Positions 8,678 through 17,294 of a DNA stretch of 64,000 nt are shown one piece after another. Position 1 is the stretch's first letter; each line of letters opens with the position of its first letter. The DNA is from an uncultured Myxococcales bacterium. Its GTDB lineage: Bacteria; Myxococcota_A; Polyangia; Polyangiales; Polyangiaceae. Below the pieces are notes generated by a model, which made no database searches, had not been told where the DNA came from, and was given only the letters and a program-made list of their open reading frames with translations. The stretch covers positions 1 through 64,000 of the forward strand of contig CALFEQ010000138.1 of the NCBI GenBank assembly GCA_937949945.1, given 5' to 3'. The position numbers and the translations under genes are program-made.

Positions 8678-9313
8678 TCAGAACTTGCAACCTTTGACGA
8701 TCGGTAGCCCGACCACGGGTCCACAAGCGTAGAGCGGCGAGGGCACCTCGCTGCACCACACCTGCTGGCATTGGAGGCCTTCGGGCTCGCAGCCCACCTT
8801 GGTGTTGGGATCGCACAGGACCACGGTTGCTCCCAGGTGGCTGCAGGACTCCCGGCAGGAGGCGTGCCCCGCGCTATCTCCGAACACGATCAAACAGCAT
8901 CGCTGGCCTGTCGGGCAGTCGTCGGGCCCCTGGCAGTCGAGCTCGAAATCGTTCGTGTTCTGGCCGACACTGCAAGACCGACATCGAAGGCCCTCGTTGG
9001 GCGTGCTCGAGCCGAAGCAGCACTTCTCACCCTCGCCACAGAGAGCGCCGTTGCACTCGATCCGCGGGGGCGAGGGTCCCGCGTCTTCGCCCCTCGACCC
9101 TCCTCCTTCCTCCCCGTCGTTTCCCACGCCGCCTTCGACGACACCGCTCGCACGTTCGCCGCCGCCCGTGGCCGCGTCTTCACCGTCGGTGCGCTCGACG
9201 GGGTCGTTGTTCGTGTCGGAGTCGGAGTCCCCGAAGAGAAAGAGCCCCCTCCCGCAGGCCATTCCGAGCGTCACGAGCAGAACGAGCGCGGGTCGGGCAC
9301 GCGTGAAGCCCAC
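8678..9313 (-). CDS. Cysteine-rich lipoprotein
   Basis: About 211 residues. From the GTG at 9313 the protein begins with basic residues, a hydrophobic core and a cysteine (LVLLVTLGMAC), a lipoprotein signal. A TTG at 9328 would add five residues. A Gly/Asp/Glu-rich linker covers residues 30-80. The last 130 residues carry about 20 cysteines, with patterns such as CNGALCGEGEKCCFG, CPTGQRCC and CCLIV, suggesting a disulfide-bonded repeat domain of the kind common in myxobacterial surface proteins. No catalytic motif is visible. Function unknown. Confidence 0.75.
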   Translation of the reverse strand: MGFTRARPALVLLVTLGMACGRGLFLFGDSDSDTNNDPVERTDGEDAATGGGERASGVVEGGVGNDGEEGGGSRGEDAGPSPPRIECNGALCGEGEKCCFGSSTPNEGLRCRSCSVGQNTNDFELDCQGPDDCPTGQRCCLIVFGDSAGHASCRESCSHLGATVVLCDPNTKVGCEPEGLQCQQVWCSEVPSPLYACGPVVGLPIVKGCKF

Positions 9314-9387
9314 GTTGCCATCATGCAATGCTCACCGTCGAGACGCCCCCCCCTTGTCGAGGGACGCCTCTGCGGATCCGCTCCTGT

Positions 9388-10266
9388 TCAGAACGCCCAA
9401 CCCACGCTCACCATCTGCCCTCGCGGCAAGGGAGCGACCGTGAACCGAGCGCGATCGAGGAGGCCCGCACGTGCGCCGGGGCGGACCGGGCGATGGAACG
9501 AGAGCGGGATGCCGGCGCCGACGGCCGCGCCGATGGCGGCGCCTGCGAGCACGTCCGTGAAATAGTGGCGGTCGGCGGCGATGCGCGTGTACGCGGTCGC
9601 GACGCCGAGCACGAGGCCCGCCGTCCACACGAGGGGGGCCACCCGGTAGCCGCGTTTGCTGGCGACGACGCCAGCGGCGGACGCGAACCCGAACGCAGCG
9701 ACGACGTGACCGGCCGGGAACGAGTGGAACGCGCCCGCCTTCGCGATCTCCGCCGCGCGCGCGTCCTCGTCGGCCATCGCATGGACGTACGGACGCGTGC
9801 GCAGCGTCACGGACTCGGCGATCTGGCCGACGAGCATCGCGCCGAGGCCGCCCTCGGCGATCGCGACGACGTCGACGAGCGTCTCGTCCCCGCGATCGTC
9901 CGCGAAGGCAGCCAGGGCGGTCAGGCCCACGGCGGCGGCGGGAGCGGCGCCGAACGCGAGGATGTGGCTCGTCAGGTTCGCAGGGCGAGTGTCACGCCGC
10001 CGGAGCGCCGTGCGGAACCAGTCGTCGACCGCGTTCACCTCGCCGGAGCCCTCGGGTCCGTCGCACCACCGGCAGCGGCTCGGCTCGAGATCGTCGCGAA
10101 CGAGATCGAAGCCCACGACGGCGGCGGCCAAGCCGACCGTCACGGGCAGCTCGAGCCGCAGGTCGTGCCGGAGCTCGACGGGCTTCGTGACCGGCTCGGC
10201 CCGGGCCTCGGCCGAGGCCACGAGCGCCGACGCCGCTGCCACGATCGTCGATAGAAGGCGCCTCAC
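9388..10266 (-). CDS. PAP2-family phosphatase
   Basis: A 292-residue protein with a GTG start and a cleavable signal (LLSTIVAAASALVASAEARA). The three PAP2 motifs are present in order: an RTRPY element (motif 1), SFPAGHVVAAF (the PSGH motif with Ala for Ser) and YTRIAADRHYFTDVLAG (motif 3, with SR replaced by TR and the catalytic His and Asp kept). Hydrophobic helices lie between and after them. PAP2 enzymes dephosphorylate lipid phosphates such as undecaprenyl pyrophosphate or phosphatidate in the envelope; which substrate is used here cannot be told. It stands alone in its strand cluster with no obvious operon partner. Confidence 0.88.
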   Translation of the reverse strand: MRRLLSTIVAAASALVASAEARAEPVTKPVELRHDLRLELPVTVGLAAAVVGFDLVRDDLEPSRCRWCDGPEGSGEVNAVDDWFRTALRRRDTRPANLTSHILAFGAAPAAAVGLTALAAFADDRGDETLVDVVAIAEGGLGAMLVGQIAESVTLRTRPYVHAMADEDARAAEIAKAGAFHSFPAGHVVAAFGFASAAGVVASKRGYRVAPLVWTAGLVLGVATAYTRIAADRHYFTDVLAGAAIGAAVGAGIPLSFHRPVRPGARAGLLDRARFTVAPLPRGQMVSVGWAF

Positions 10267-10404
10267 GTGGAACGACTGTAGTGCAGTCGTCTCGTCCGGG
10301 CACGGGCAGCGTCGAAACGCGAGCGCTCGACGTGCCGATCGATGCGCGGATCGCGCGCGCCTCCCATCGCCGTTCGCACTATGCGCGCTCGGGAACGAGC
10401 CCGT

Positions 10405-10863
10405 TCACCAGAGCACGCCGTACCCGCCGTAGCCTCCGTATCCGCCACCGAAGCCGCCGACCGTGCCGAATCCGCGGTAGCTCCGATACCCGCGGGTCAC
10501 GCCGTAGCCGAGCCCCGTGCCGTAGCCGACGCCGTAGCCTCGAGAGATGCCGTAGCCGAGGCCGCCGCCGTACCCGAGGCCGTAGCCCGGCCCGTAGTAC
10601 CCGTAGCCGTAGCTCGGTCCGTAGGCCCCGTAGCCGTAGCCCGGTCCGGCGACCCCGAAGCCCGGCCCGTAGACGATCTCCGACGAGACCGTGCCGACGT
10701 TCTCCGTCTCCTCGGGCGCAACGGCCTCGTCGGCAGTCTCGGTCGGGAGAGCGCCGCCGTCCATGAGAGCCTCGGCCTCGTCCGTTGGGCTGGCGCAGCC
10801 GCCAAGCATGAGGCCGACACCGACGAACGCGCTCGTGACCGACATCTTCGTGAGAGTGGACAT
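10405..10863 (-). CDS. Gly/Tyr-repeat lipoprotein
   Basis: A 152-residue protein. The ATG at 10863 follows a near-perfect AAGGAGG ribosome binding site, which decides the start over upstream codons. The signal segment ends in GVGLMLGGCASP, a lipobox. After an acidic stretch (residues 25-60), the last 90 residues are almost only Gly and Tyr in the pattern GYG, with units such as GPGYGYG, YGPSYGYG and GYGVGYGTGLGYG. Such low-complexity, aromatic-rich tails may self-assemble on the cell surface. No family is recognised. The repetitive coding DNA is a candidate for length variation. Confidence 0.8.
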   Translation of the reverse strand: MSTLTKMSVTSAFVGVGLMLGGCASPTDEAEALMDGGALPTETADEAVAPEETENVGTVSSEIVYGPGFGVAGPGYGYGAYGPSYGYGYYGPGYGLGYGGGLGYGISRGYGVGYGTGLGYGVTRGYRSYRGFGTVGGFGGGYGGYGGYGVLW

Positions 10864-11142
10864 GGCAAGTTGCCTCCTTCGACGGGGTCTCCGGCACTGC
10901 ACGTCCAGTGCCACGCGTCCGCGCGTCTTCGCTCCGCCCGTACGAACGCGCGCACGCAGTCGGTGAGCGCGTGCTCGGCGGCGCGTCGCAGATGGTCGCT
11001 CAGGGGGGGAGCGATCACGCCTCGCACACGCACGCGTCGACGACTCGTCCGCAGCCCAGCATTCGGATCGGCGCGCAAGGAGCCCGGCCGTGGGTGCGCG
11101 GCTCGACCGGTACGCGTCGGAAGCGGTGGCGTGGCTCGTCCT

Positions 11143-11619
11143 TCAACCGAGCACGCGGCGGAGCCTCGCCCACATCGCCGGATCGCCGAGCCCTGCGAGG
11201 GCGGACGCGAAGGCGGGGAGCTCGTCCCGATACATCGTGAGGAGCTCCGGGTTGTTCTTCGCCGACGCTTCGCAGTTCGCGATGCGGTCGGCGAGCTTCA
11301 GCGTCACGGCGGCGGGCAGCGCCTGCATCTTCTCGTAGGCAGACTGGCTCCGCTCCTTACGATTCTTGCCGACGCCGGTCACCGCCCAGACGAGCGCCGC
11401 GACGTCGGGCCCGAACTCCCGCTCGATCTCCTCTCGCGTGACCGACGTGTCCTCGAGGACGTCGTGGAGCCACGCGGCGACGCCCAGGTCGCCGCCATGA
11501 CCGAAGTCGCGGAGCACCGCTCGGACCGCCTCCAGATGCACGACGTACGGCTCGTTGCCGTAGCGCTGGTCCCCATGCGCCTTCACCGCGAAAGCCCTGG
11601 CCTTCGTCTCGGCGTCCAT
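11143..11619 (-). CDS. HD-domain phosphohydrolase (MESH1/SpoT-hydrolase-like)
   Basis: A 158-residue single-domain HD protein. Visible motifs are AVKAHGDQRY and PYVVHLEAV at the N-terminus, WLHDVLEDT (the HD pair) in the middle and LKLADRIAN towards the C-terminus. This is the hydrolase half of RelA/SpoT enzymes and of the MESH1 type, which remove the 3'-pyrophosphate from ppGpp (MESH1 also acts on NADPH). The length fits a stand-alone small alarmone hydrolase, with no synthetase, TGS or ACT domain. The substrate is inferred from the family. The gene sits alone, divergent from the M16 protease gene about 100 bp away. Confidence 0.85.
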   Translation of the reverse strand: MDAETKARAFAVKAHGDQRYGNEPYVVHLEAVRAVLRDFGHGGDLGVAAWLHDVLEDTSVTREEIEREFGPDVAALVWAVTGVGKNRKERSQSAYEKMQALPAAVTLKLADRIANCEASAKNNPELLTMYRDELPAFASALAGLGDPAMWARLRRVLG

Positions 11620-11720
11620 GCGTGAGTCCCTGAAAGCGTGGAAGAAGGGCCCTCATCTTAACCGACGCGAGCCCGCCGTACGACTCGACGCGTACGGGAA
11701 AACCCACTAAGTCGGGGCCC

Positions 11721-14591
11721 ATGCATCGTCGCCTGCTCTTCGGATCCTTCGCTCTCCTCTTGGCGCTCGGGTGTGGCTCGCCGGCCGGTCAGGCCGGTCC
11801 CGTGGCGACGCCTGCCGACTCCGCGACGGCGCAGGGCCCCGTCGACGAGCTCGACAAGGAGCTGCCGCTCGACGCCCGCGTGAAGAAGGGCAAGCTCGAC
11901 AATGGGCTCACCTATTACATCCTCCCGCACAAGAAGCCGGAGAAGCGCGCGCAGATCTGGCTCGCGGTCAACGCGGGCTCGGTGCTCGAGGACGAGGATC
12001 AGCTCGGCCTCGCGCACTTCGTCGAGCACATGGCCTTCAACGGCACGAAGCGCTTCCCGAAGCAGGCGATCGTCGACTTCGTCGAGAAGAGCGGCGTCCG
12101 CTTCGGGCCCGACCTCAACGCGTACACGTCGTTCGACGAGACCGTGTACATGCTGCAGGTCCCGACGGACAAACCGGAGATCCTCGCCACGGGCTTCCAG
12201 ATCCTGCGCGACTGGGCCGACGGCGTGGCGTTCGAAGCCGAAGAGGTGGAGAAGGAGCGCGGCGTCGTCCTCGAGGAGTGGCGACTCGGACGAGGCGCGA
12301 GCCGGCGTCTCTTCGACAAGCAGGCGCCCATCGTCTTCCACGGGTCGAAGTACCCGGACCGGCTCCCCATCGGAAAGCCCGAGATCATCAAGGGCGCTCC
12401 CCGCGATGCGCTGGTCCGCTTCTACAAGGACTGGTACCGACCGGATCTGATGGCCGTCATCGCGGTCGGCGACTTCGAGGTCGCGGACATCGAGGCGCGC
12501 ATCAAGAGCGAGTTCGCCTCGATGCAGGCGCCGAAGAAGCCTCGCCCGCGCACGTTCCAGAAGGTGCCCGCACACGACAAGCCGCTGGTGACCATCGAGG
12601 CCGATCCGGAGATGACGCAGACCTCGGTCTCGATCACGAGCAAGATGCCCCACCGGCCGGAGAAGAGCGCGCGCGACTACCGTCGCAGCCTCGCCGAGCG
12701 CCTCTTCACGGCGATGCTCAACGCGCGGCTCGACGAGGTCCGGCGCCAGCCGAACGCGCCCTTCTTGACCGCGGTCTCGGGGGTCTCGAAGCTCGTGCGT
12801 ACGGCCGACGCGTTCCGCGTGTCCGCGACGGTGAAGGACGACGCCGTCCAGCAGGGCTTCGAGGCGCTCCTCGAGGAGGTGGTCCGCGTCCAGCGCCATG
12901 GCTTCACCGCGACCGAGCTCGATCGGGCCAAGAGCCAGCTCCTCCGGCAGTTCCAGCAGACCGTGAAGGAGCGCGACAAGCAGGACGCCCGCGTCTACGC
13001 GCAGGAGATCGTCCGCAACTTCCTAGAGGAAGAGTCGATGGCCGGCGCCGAGGCGGAGCTCGCGATGGTCGAGCGGTTCTTGCCGACGTACACGGTCGCG
13101 GAGATGAACGAGCTCGCGAAGAAGCTCACGGCTGGCAGCCGCGTCATCGGCGTCGCGGGTCCGCCGACGATGGCCAAGCCCACCGCCGATGCGATGCTCG
13201 CGTCGCTGAAGGCGGTCGAGAAGCGTGACATCAAGCCCTACGACGACGGCGAGGCCGGCGCGGAGCTCATGGCGCAGAAGCCGACGCCCGGGCCCGTCGT
13301 GAAGACGAAGACGATCGCCGAGATCGGCGTCACGGAATGGACACTCAAGAACGGCGTCCGCGTCGTGATCAAGCCGACGAGCTTCCGCAACGACGAGGTC
13401 CGTCTCTCGGCCTTCTCGCCGGGCGGTCACTCGCTCGTGAAGGACGCGGATTTCGAGTCGGCCCGTTTCGCCGACCAGGTGATCGCGCAGGGAGGTCTCG
13501 GCTCGTTCGACGCGGTGAAGCTGCGCAAGGCGCTCGCCGGGAAGGTCGCGAGGGTCACGGCGCGCATCGGCGAGCTCGACGAAGGGCTCACGGGCACGGC
13601 GTCGCCGTCGGACCTCGAGACCATGTTCCAGCTCGTCCATCTCTCGTTCACCGCGCCGCGCCGCGACGAGAACGCGTTCGCCGCGTGGCGGAGCCGCGAG
13701 ATGGAGACCGCGAAGAACCGCCGCCTCTCGCCGGAGGGGACGTTCTTCGAAGAGATGCTCGTATTCCAGACGCAGAACCACCCGCGCATGCGGCCGCCGA
13801 CGCCCGAGACGTTCCAGAAGGTCGATCTCGACAAGGCGCTCTCGATCTACGCGGACCGCTTCGCCGACGCGGGTGACTTCACGTTCGTGCTCGTCGGCAA
13901 CGTCGACCCGGAGCAGGTGAAGCCGCTCGTCGAGACGTACCTCGGCAGCCTGCCGTCGAAGGGACGCAAGGAGAGCTGGCGTGACATCAAGGTCCAGTGG
14001 CCGAAGGGCGTCGCGACGAAGACGGTCACGAAGGGCACGGAGCCGAAGAGCAGCGTCGTCCTGACGTTCCACGGGCCCGACAAGTGGACCCGCGACACGG
14101 AGAACGACCTTCGGATGCTGAGCGAGGTGCTCTCGATGCGCCTGCGCGAGGTCCTCCGCGAGGACATGGGCGGCGTGTACGGCGTGAGCGTCAACGGCAC
14201 CCTCCGCCGGCGGCCTCGGCAGGAGTACGTGCTGAGCATCCGCTTCGGCTGCGCGCCGGAGAACGTCGAGAAGCTGAAGGACGCGATCTTCGCCGAGGTG
14301 AAGACGATCCAGGAGAAGGGGATCGGCGACGACTACATCGCCAAGATCAAGGAGCAGCGCCGCCGCGCTCACGAGATCAACCTGAAGGACAACGCGTTCT
14401 GGCTGCGCGAGCTCGAGCGCGCCTACACGTACGGCGACGATCCGAAGCAGATCCTCGACATCGGCCCGATGCTCGAGAAGATCACGTCGGACCGCGTCCG
14501 CGCCGCGGCGAAGAAGTACGTCTCGACGAAGCAGTACGTGTTCGGGGTGCTGAAGCCCGAGACGAGCGGCGCCGCTGCTTCGAAACCCTGA
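11721..14591 (+). CDS. M16-family zinc metalloprotease, lipoprotein
   Basis: A 956-residue protein starting at the ATG at 11721, with a lipobox at ALLLALGCGS, so it should be tethered in the envelope. The N-terminal M16 unit has the inverted zinc motif HFVEH at residues 99-103 with AFNGT after it, and the distal glutamate in VEKERGVVLEEWRLG. A second M16-like half (from about residue 520) lacks the zinc motif, as in two-domain pitrilysin/PqqL-like proteases where the inactive half forms the chamber wall. These enzymes degrade unfolded peptides. No operon partner is visible. The family is clear, the substrate is not. Confidence 0.95.
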   Translation: MHRRLLFGSFALLLALGCGSPAGQAGPVATPADSATAQGPVDELDKELPLDARVKKGKLDNGLTYYILPHKKPEKRAQIWLAVNAGSVLEDEDQLGLAHFVEHMAFNGTKRFPKQAIVDFVEKSGVRFGPDLNAYTSFDETVYMLQVPTDKPEILATGFQILRDWADGVAFEAEEVEKERGVVLEEWRLGRGASRRLFDKQAPIVFHGSKYPDRLPIGKPEIIKGAPRDALVRFYKDWYRPDLMAVIAVGDFEVADIEARIKSEFASMQAPKKPRPRTFQKVPAHDKPLVTIEADPEMTQTSVSITSKMPHRPEKSARDYRRSLAERLFTAMLNARLDEVRRQPNAPFLTAVSGVSKLVRTADAFRVSATVKDDAVQQGFEALLEEVVRVQRHGFTATELDRAKSQLLRQFQQTVKERDKQDARVYAQEIVRNFLEEESMAGAEAELAMVERFLPTYTVAEMNELAKKLTAGSRVIGVAGPPTMAKPTADAMLASLKAVEKRDIKPYDDGEAGAELMAQKPTPGPVVKTKTIAEIGVTEWTLKNGVRVVIKPTSFRNDEVRLSAFSPGGHSLVKDADFESARFADQVIAQGGLGSFDAVKLRKALAGKVARVTARIGELDEGLTGTASPSDLETMFQLVHLSFTAPRRDENAFAAWRSREMETAKNRRLSPEGTFFEEMLVFQTQNHPRMRPPTPETFQKVDLDKALSIYADRFADAGDFTFVLVGNVDPEQVKPLVETYLGSLPSKGRKESWRDIKVQWPKGVATKTVTKGTEPKSSVVLTFHGPDKWTRDTENDLRMLSEVLSMRLREVLREDMGGVYGVSVNGTLRRRPRQEYVLSIRFGCAPENVEKLKDAIFAEVKTIQEKGIGDDYIAKIKEQRRRAHEINLKDNAFWLRELERAYTYGDDPKQILDIGPMLEKITSDRVRAAAKKYVSTKQYVFGVLKPETSGAAASKP

Positions 14592-14614
14592 ACCGGGTCC
14601 CGACGAGCGAGGAC

Positions 14615-14693
14615 TTCACAGGAAGAGCGGAAGAACGGAAGGGCTCCGACTCGATCGAATCACGTCTTTCCGCGCTTTCGCTCCTCCTGTGAA
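14615..14693. repeat. Long imperfect inverted repeat after the M16 gene
   Basis: TTCACAGGA (14615-14623) and TCCTGTGAA (14685-14693) are the outer arms. Further pairing continues inward between AGCGGAAGAACGGAA and the CTTTCCGCGCTTTCGCT side. There is no T-run, so it may be a processing or attenuating hairpin rather than a classic terminator. It lies 24 bp after the M16 stop. Confidence 0.6.
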
Positions 14694-14765
14694 ACGAAAG
14701 AGAATGAGCCCCTCGGCGGAACCGAGGAGCTCACCGACATCGATGGCCGCGACGGACGCGATACG

Positions 14766-15029
14766 TCACGGCCACATCTCGCCGGCCGTGGCGGGCTCGG
14801 CGCGGTCCTTCAGGGCCGTTCGCCCCATCTCGCGCGCGCAGTGTGCGCAGCAGAAGATCGAGCCCTCCTGCTCGACTCCGTGGCCGAGCACTTTGCACCC
14901 GCAGTGCTCGCAGACCGGAGCGAGCACGTGGATGGCGCATTCGAAGCAGTCGAAGTTGTACGTGCGGTCGTCCTTCTTGACCTCGAACGCCTTGTCGTAG
15001 TCGTTACCGCAGCCGTCGCAGCGTGCCAT
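14766..15029 (-). CDS. Small zinc-finger protein (metallothionein-like)
   Basis: An 87-residue protein. The ATG at 15029 is preceded by GGGAGGAA, which decides the start. Cysteines occur as MARCDGC, DCFEC, CEHCGC and CCAHC, probably enough to bind two zinc ions. The protein ends in a short helical, charged tail. It resembles short uncharacterised bacterial proteins loosely grouped with prokaryotic metallothioneins or LIM-like fingers. The role is unknown. It lies downstream of the Hsp20 gene in the same orientation, separated by a hairpin. Confidence 0.7.
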   Translation of the reverse strand: MARCDGCGNDYDKAFEVKKDDRTYNFDCFECAIHVLAPVCEHCGCKVLGHGVEQEGSIFCCAHCAREMGRTALKDRAEPATAGEMWP

Positions 15030-15132
15030 CGTGTTCCTCCCATCGAGACCCGCTCGTAGGAGTTGCACGATGGAGGCCTGTCGTTGCTCAGGCGTGTGTG
15101 CGAGCCGGCGACTCGACGCGAAGGTCGAGTCC

Positions 15133-15172
15133 AGCGGGCGGGCCGTCCGTCGACAGCGACCGCCCGCCCGCT
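15133..15172 (-). terminator. GC-rich hairpin after the Hsp20 gene
   Basis: AGCGGGCGGGC (15133-15143) pairs perfectly with GCCCGCCCGCT (15162-15172): an 11-bp stem with an 18-nt loop, 17 bp beyond the Hsp20 stop. No T-run follows, which is common for high-GC terminators. Confidence 0.6.
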
Positions 15173-15188
15173 GTGCTCGGGCGGAGCG

Positions 15189-16175
15189 TCAGCTCACGTG
15201 CGGACGCGGGTGAACGCCCGCGTTGCCCTCGTTGATGACGCGCGCCTCGTCGCGGCCGATCGGGATCCGGCGCTGACGGAAGGTCTCCGCCATCGGGATC
15301 CGGAGCTCGAGCACGCCGTCGCGGAAGGTCGCGTGGATGTGCGCGCTGTCGATGCCCTGCGGCAGCGTCACCGTGCGGGAGAACGTGCCGTAGCGGCGCT
15401 CGCTGTACTCGTAGGCGCCGATGTGACGCCCACCGTCCTCGATGCGCTCGCGGCGCTCACCGCGGATCGTCAGAACGTGATCGTTCGCGCGGATCTCGAC
15501 GTCCTGCTCCCGGACGCCGGCGAGCTCGACGCGAACGATGTACTCGCCGTCGCGCTCGATGAGCTCGACGGGGGGAACGAAGTCCTCACGGACCATGAAC
15601 GGACGACCGTAGGTCGACCAGGGGCGATCGAACGTGTCGAACCGGCTGAAGCGGTCGAAACGGTCGAACCCGCGGGGCCCGAAGAAGACGTCGTTGTTGC
15701 GCCAGGGCGTCGTGTAGAAGCCGTCCTGACGCCACGGCGAGGTGTAGAACGTGTCGTTCCGCCACGGCGTGTTGAAGTACGTGTCGTTGTAGCCGAAGCG
15801 GGGCGTGAGCTCGATGGTGCGCCAGGGCGACGTGTAGAAGCTGTCCCCGAACCGGCTCGTCGTGACGTGGTGCGGGTAGCCCTGGAACGTGTTGAACGTG
15901 TTGTAGCCGTGGAACGTGTTGAACTGGTCGCCGTAGACCGAGAGGACACGGTTGAACACGTGGTTGACGCGACGGCGAAGGTAGACCGGCGTCCCGAACT
16001 CCTCGAGCAGCAGATCCATCTCGCGCCAGAGCGTCATGGGCGAAATGGGCTCGGCGAAGAGGCGATCCATTTCGCGACGCATGCGCCGCGGCAAATCCAT
16101 CTCGTCGAAAAGGTCCTCCAGCTCACGACGGAGGAAGGGGATCGACTGATATCCCGAGGTAACCAGGTTGGCCAT
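15189..16175 (-). CDS. Hsp20/alpha-crystallin chaperone with aromatic repeat linker
   Basis: A 328-residue protein. The ATG at 16175 follows AAGGAGAA, which fixes the start. Residues 1-80 are charged and helical. Residues 85-185 form a linker rich in Phe, Tyr, Trp, Asn and Thr with the unit (F/Y)(Y/F)(T/N)(S/T)PWR repeated at about 113-119, 133-139, 143-149 and 153-159, then FDRFDRFSRFD. The alpha-crystallin domain is at about 200-298 (VELIERDGEYIVRVELAG, and GVLELRIP in the last strand, a variant of the usual IxI/GVL pattern). Ordinary bacterial Hsp20s are 140-180 residues long. The long aromatic linker is exceptional and resembles a low-complexity, condensate-forming segment; that role is inference. 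Confidence 0.9.
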   Translation of the reverse strand: MANLVTSGYQSIPFLRRELEDLFDEMDLPRRMRREMDRLFAEPISPMTLWREMDLLLEEFGTPVYLRRRVNHVFNRVLSVYGDQFNTFHGYNTFNTFQGYPHHVTTSRFGDSFYTSPWRTIELTPRFGYNDTYFNTPWRNDTFYTSPWRQDGFYTTPWRNNDVFFGPRGFDRFDRFSRFDTFDRPWSTYGRPFMVREDFVPPVELIERDGEYIVRVELAGVREQDVEIRANDHVLTIRGERRERIEDGGRHIGAYEYSERRYGTFSRTVTLPQGIDSAHIHATFRDGVLELRIPMAETFRQRRIPIGRDEARVINEGNAGVHPRPHVS

Positions 16176-16672
16176 GGTGTTCTCCTTCAAACGGCCGAGG
16201 TGTGATCGGCGCCGGCTCGCGCAGGCATACCCCGTACCGCCAGGTGCGATGCGCTCACGCCTGCGCCGAATCGACACCCCGAGACGCCGACCTCGCGAAA
16301 CTCCATCGTGTGCTTCCCGAGCAACGACACGCGCGCCCGAGACGGATCGCCACGCATCGCCAAACCGACACATGCTCTCGCGCACAGCAGGCATCGATGG
16401 GTGAAAAGGAGACGTTTGCGTGATCGCACGGTCATCGTGCTCGCGACGTCAGGCTCCAGGCTCCAGGCTCCAGGGATCATTCGAAGAGACGCTTGCGTGA
16501 TCGCAGAGAGCTCGCGGCTCGCGATCGACGTCGAATCGCTGAGGACTGACCGGAGGTCTGAGGACTGCGAGCGCAGCGCGCACCGTGTGCCCTTCGACGC
16601 CGCTGCAACGCGCTCACTCCCTGGAGCCCGGAGCCTCGAGCCTCAGCTCGCATCGTGTACCCTTCGACGCCG
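16176..16672. other. ~500-bp intergenic region with several short repeats
   Basis: No convincing gene. It contains the divergent promoters of the Hsp20 gene (left) and the DUF4377 gene (right), a 7-bp tandem repeat, a pair of GAGACG(T/C)TTGCGTGATCGCA direct repeats (16410 and 16487) and a 37-bp duplication that reaches the start codon of the next gene. Confidence 0.6.
16452..16472. repeat. 7-bp tandem repeat GGCTCCA, three units
   Basis: Three perfect head-to-tail GGCTCCA units. The reverse-complement unit TGGAGCC recurs at 17264-17294 on the other side of the DUF4377 gene. Confidence 0.85.
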
Positions 16673-16688
16673 ATGCAACGCGCTCATT
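16582..16688. repeat. 37-bp direct repeat, 70-bp period, spanning the DUF4377 start codon
   Basis: Copy 1 (16582-16618) and copy 2 (16652-16688) share CCTTCGACGCCG, a variable base, then TGCAACGCGCTCA. Copy 2 has ATG (16673) where copy 1 has CTG, so only the second copy supplies the start codon. The spacer contains degenerate GGAGCC/GAGCCTC units. Confidence 0.8.
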
Positions 16689-17137
16689 ACCGGTTCGTCA
16701 GCTTCCTCGCGTCGTTCGCCGTCCTATCGCTCGGGTGCGGGCAGAAGGCGGAGCATCCGAGCACGCCGGTCGTGGATGCGGCGGACGGTGGAGCTCCGAT
16801 CTCGGAGGGCGCCCCAAAGGTCACGGAGACGAACGTGCAGGGCTCGGACGACGCAGGCGCGACGAGCACGACGAAGACGTTGTTCGTTCGCGAGACGCTC
16901 GCGGACTGCCAAGGCGAAGGCCCGATGAAATGCATGCAGGTCCGCGAGTCCGAAGACGCGCCCTGGGAGCTATTCTACTCGCGCATCGAAGGCTTCGACT
17001 ACGAGGAGTCGTACGCCTACGAGCTCCGCGTCGAGGTGCTGCCCAACCCACGCCCGCGCCCGGGTGGCTCGTCGCTCCGCTATCGCCTCGTCGAGGTCGT
17101 CTCGAAGCGCAAAGTCGATCCCGCGAAGAGCCCCTGA
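16673..17137 (+). CDS. DUF4377-like lipoprotein
   Basis: 154 residues from the ATG at 16673 (a GTG at 16655 would add six). The signal SFLASFAVLSLGC is a lipobox. A Gly/Ala/Thr linker leads to a compact domain of about 80 residues containing LFVRETLADCQG, CMQVRESEDAPWELFYSRIE and YAYELRVEVLPN. This pattern (short strands, Cys-x-Gln-V-R, an aromatic 'W..FY..I.GF' core) matches the DUF4377 family, often found fused or adjacent to META/HslJ domains in heat-shock-linked lipoproteins. No operon partner. It is flanked on both sides by 7-bp repeat arrays. The precise role is unknown. Confidence 0.75.
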   Translation: MQRAHYRFVSFLASFAVLSLGCGQKAEHPSTPVVDAADGGAPISEGAPKVTETNVQGSDDAGATSTTKTLFVRETLADCQGEGPMKCMQVRESEDAPWELFYSRIEGFDYEESYAYELRVEVLPNPRPRPGGSSLRYRLVEVVSKRKVDPAKSP

Positions 17138-17148
17138 GGGGCTCGCAG

Positions 17149-17177
17149 TCCTCGGTCCTCGGTCCTCGGTCCTCAGC
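17149..17177. repeat. 7-bp tandem repeat TCCTCGG, about four units
   Basis: Head-to-tail TCCTCGG units beginning 12 bp after the DUF4377 stop; the last unit reads TCCTCAG. Confidence 0.85.
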
Positions 17178-17263
17178 GTCTGCGGTTGCGCGCGCAGGGC
17201 GTGCGCTCTCTTCGAGTCTTTCGAGGTGTCCCTCCGAAGGCCGAACCGAGACTACTGAAGTCC

Positions 17264-17294
17264 CTGGAGCCTGGAGCCCGGAGCCTGGAGCCTC
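17264..17294. repeat. 7-bp repeat TGGAGCC, about four units
   Basis: CTGGAGCC, TGGAGCC, CGGAGCC and TGGAGCC follow one another, the inverse of the GGCTCCA array at 16452. A second degenerate GAGGCCTGAG/GAGACCTGAG series follows to 17328, immediately upstream of the astacin gene. Confidence 0.8.
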
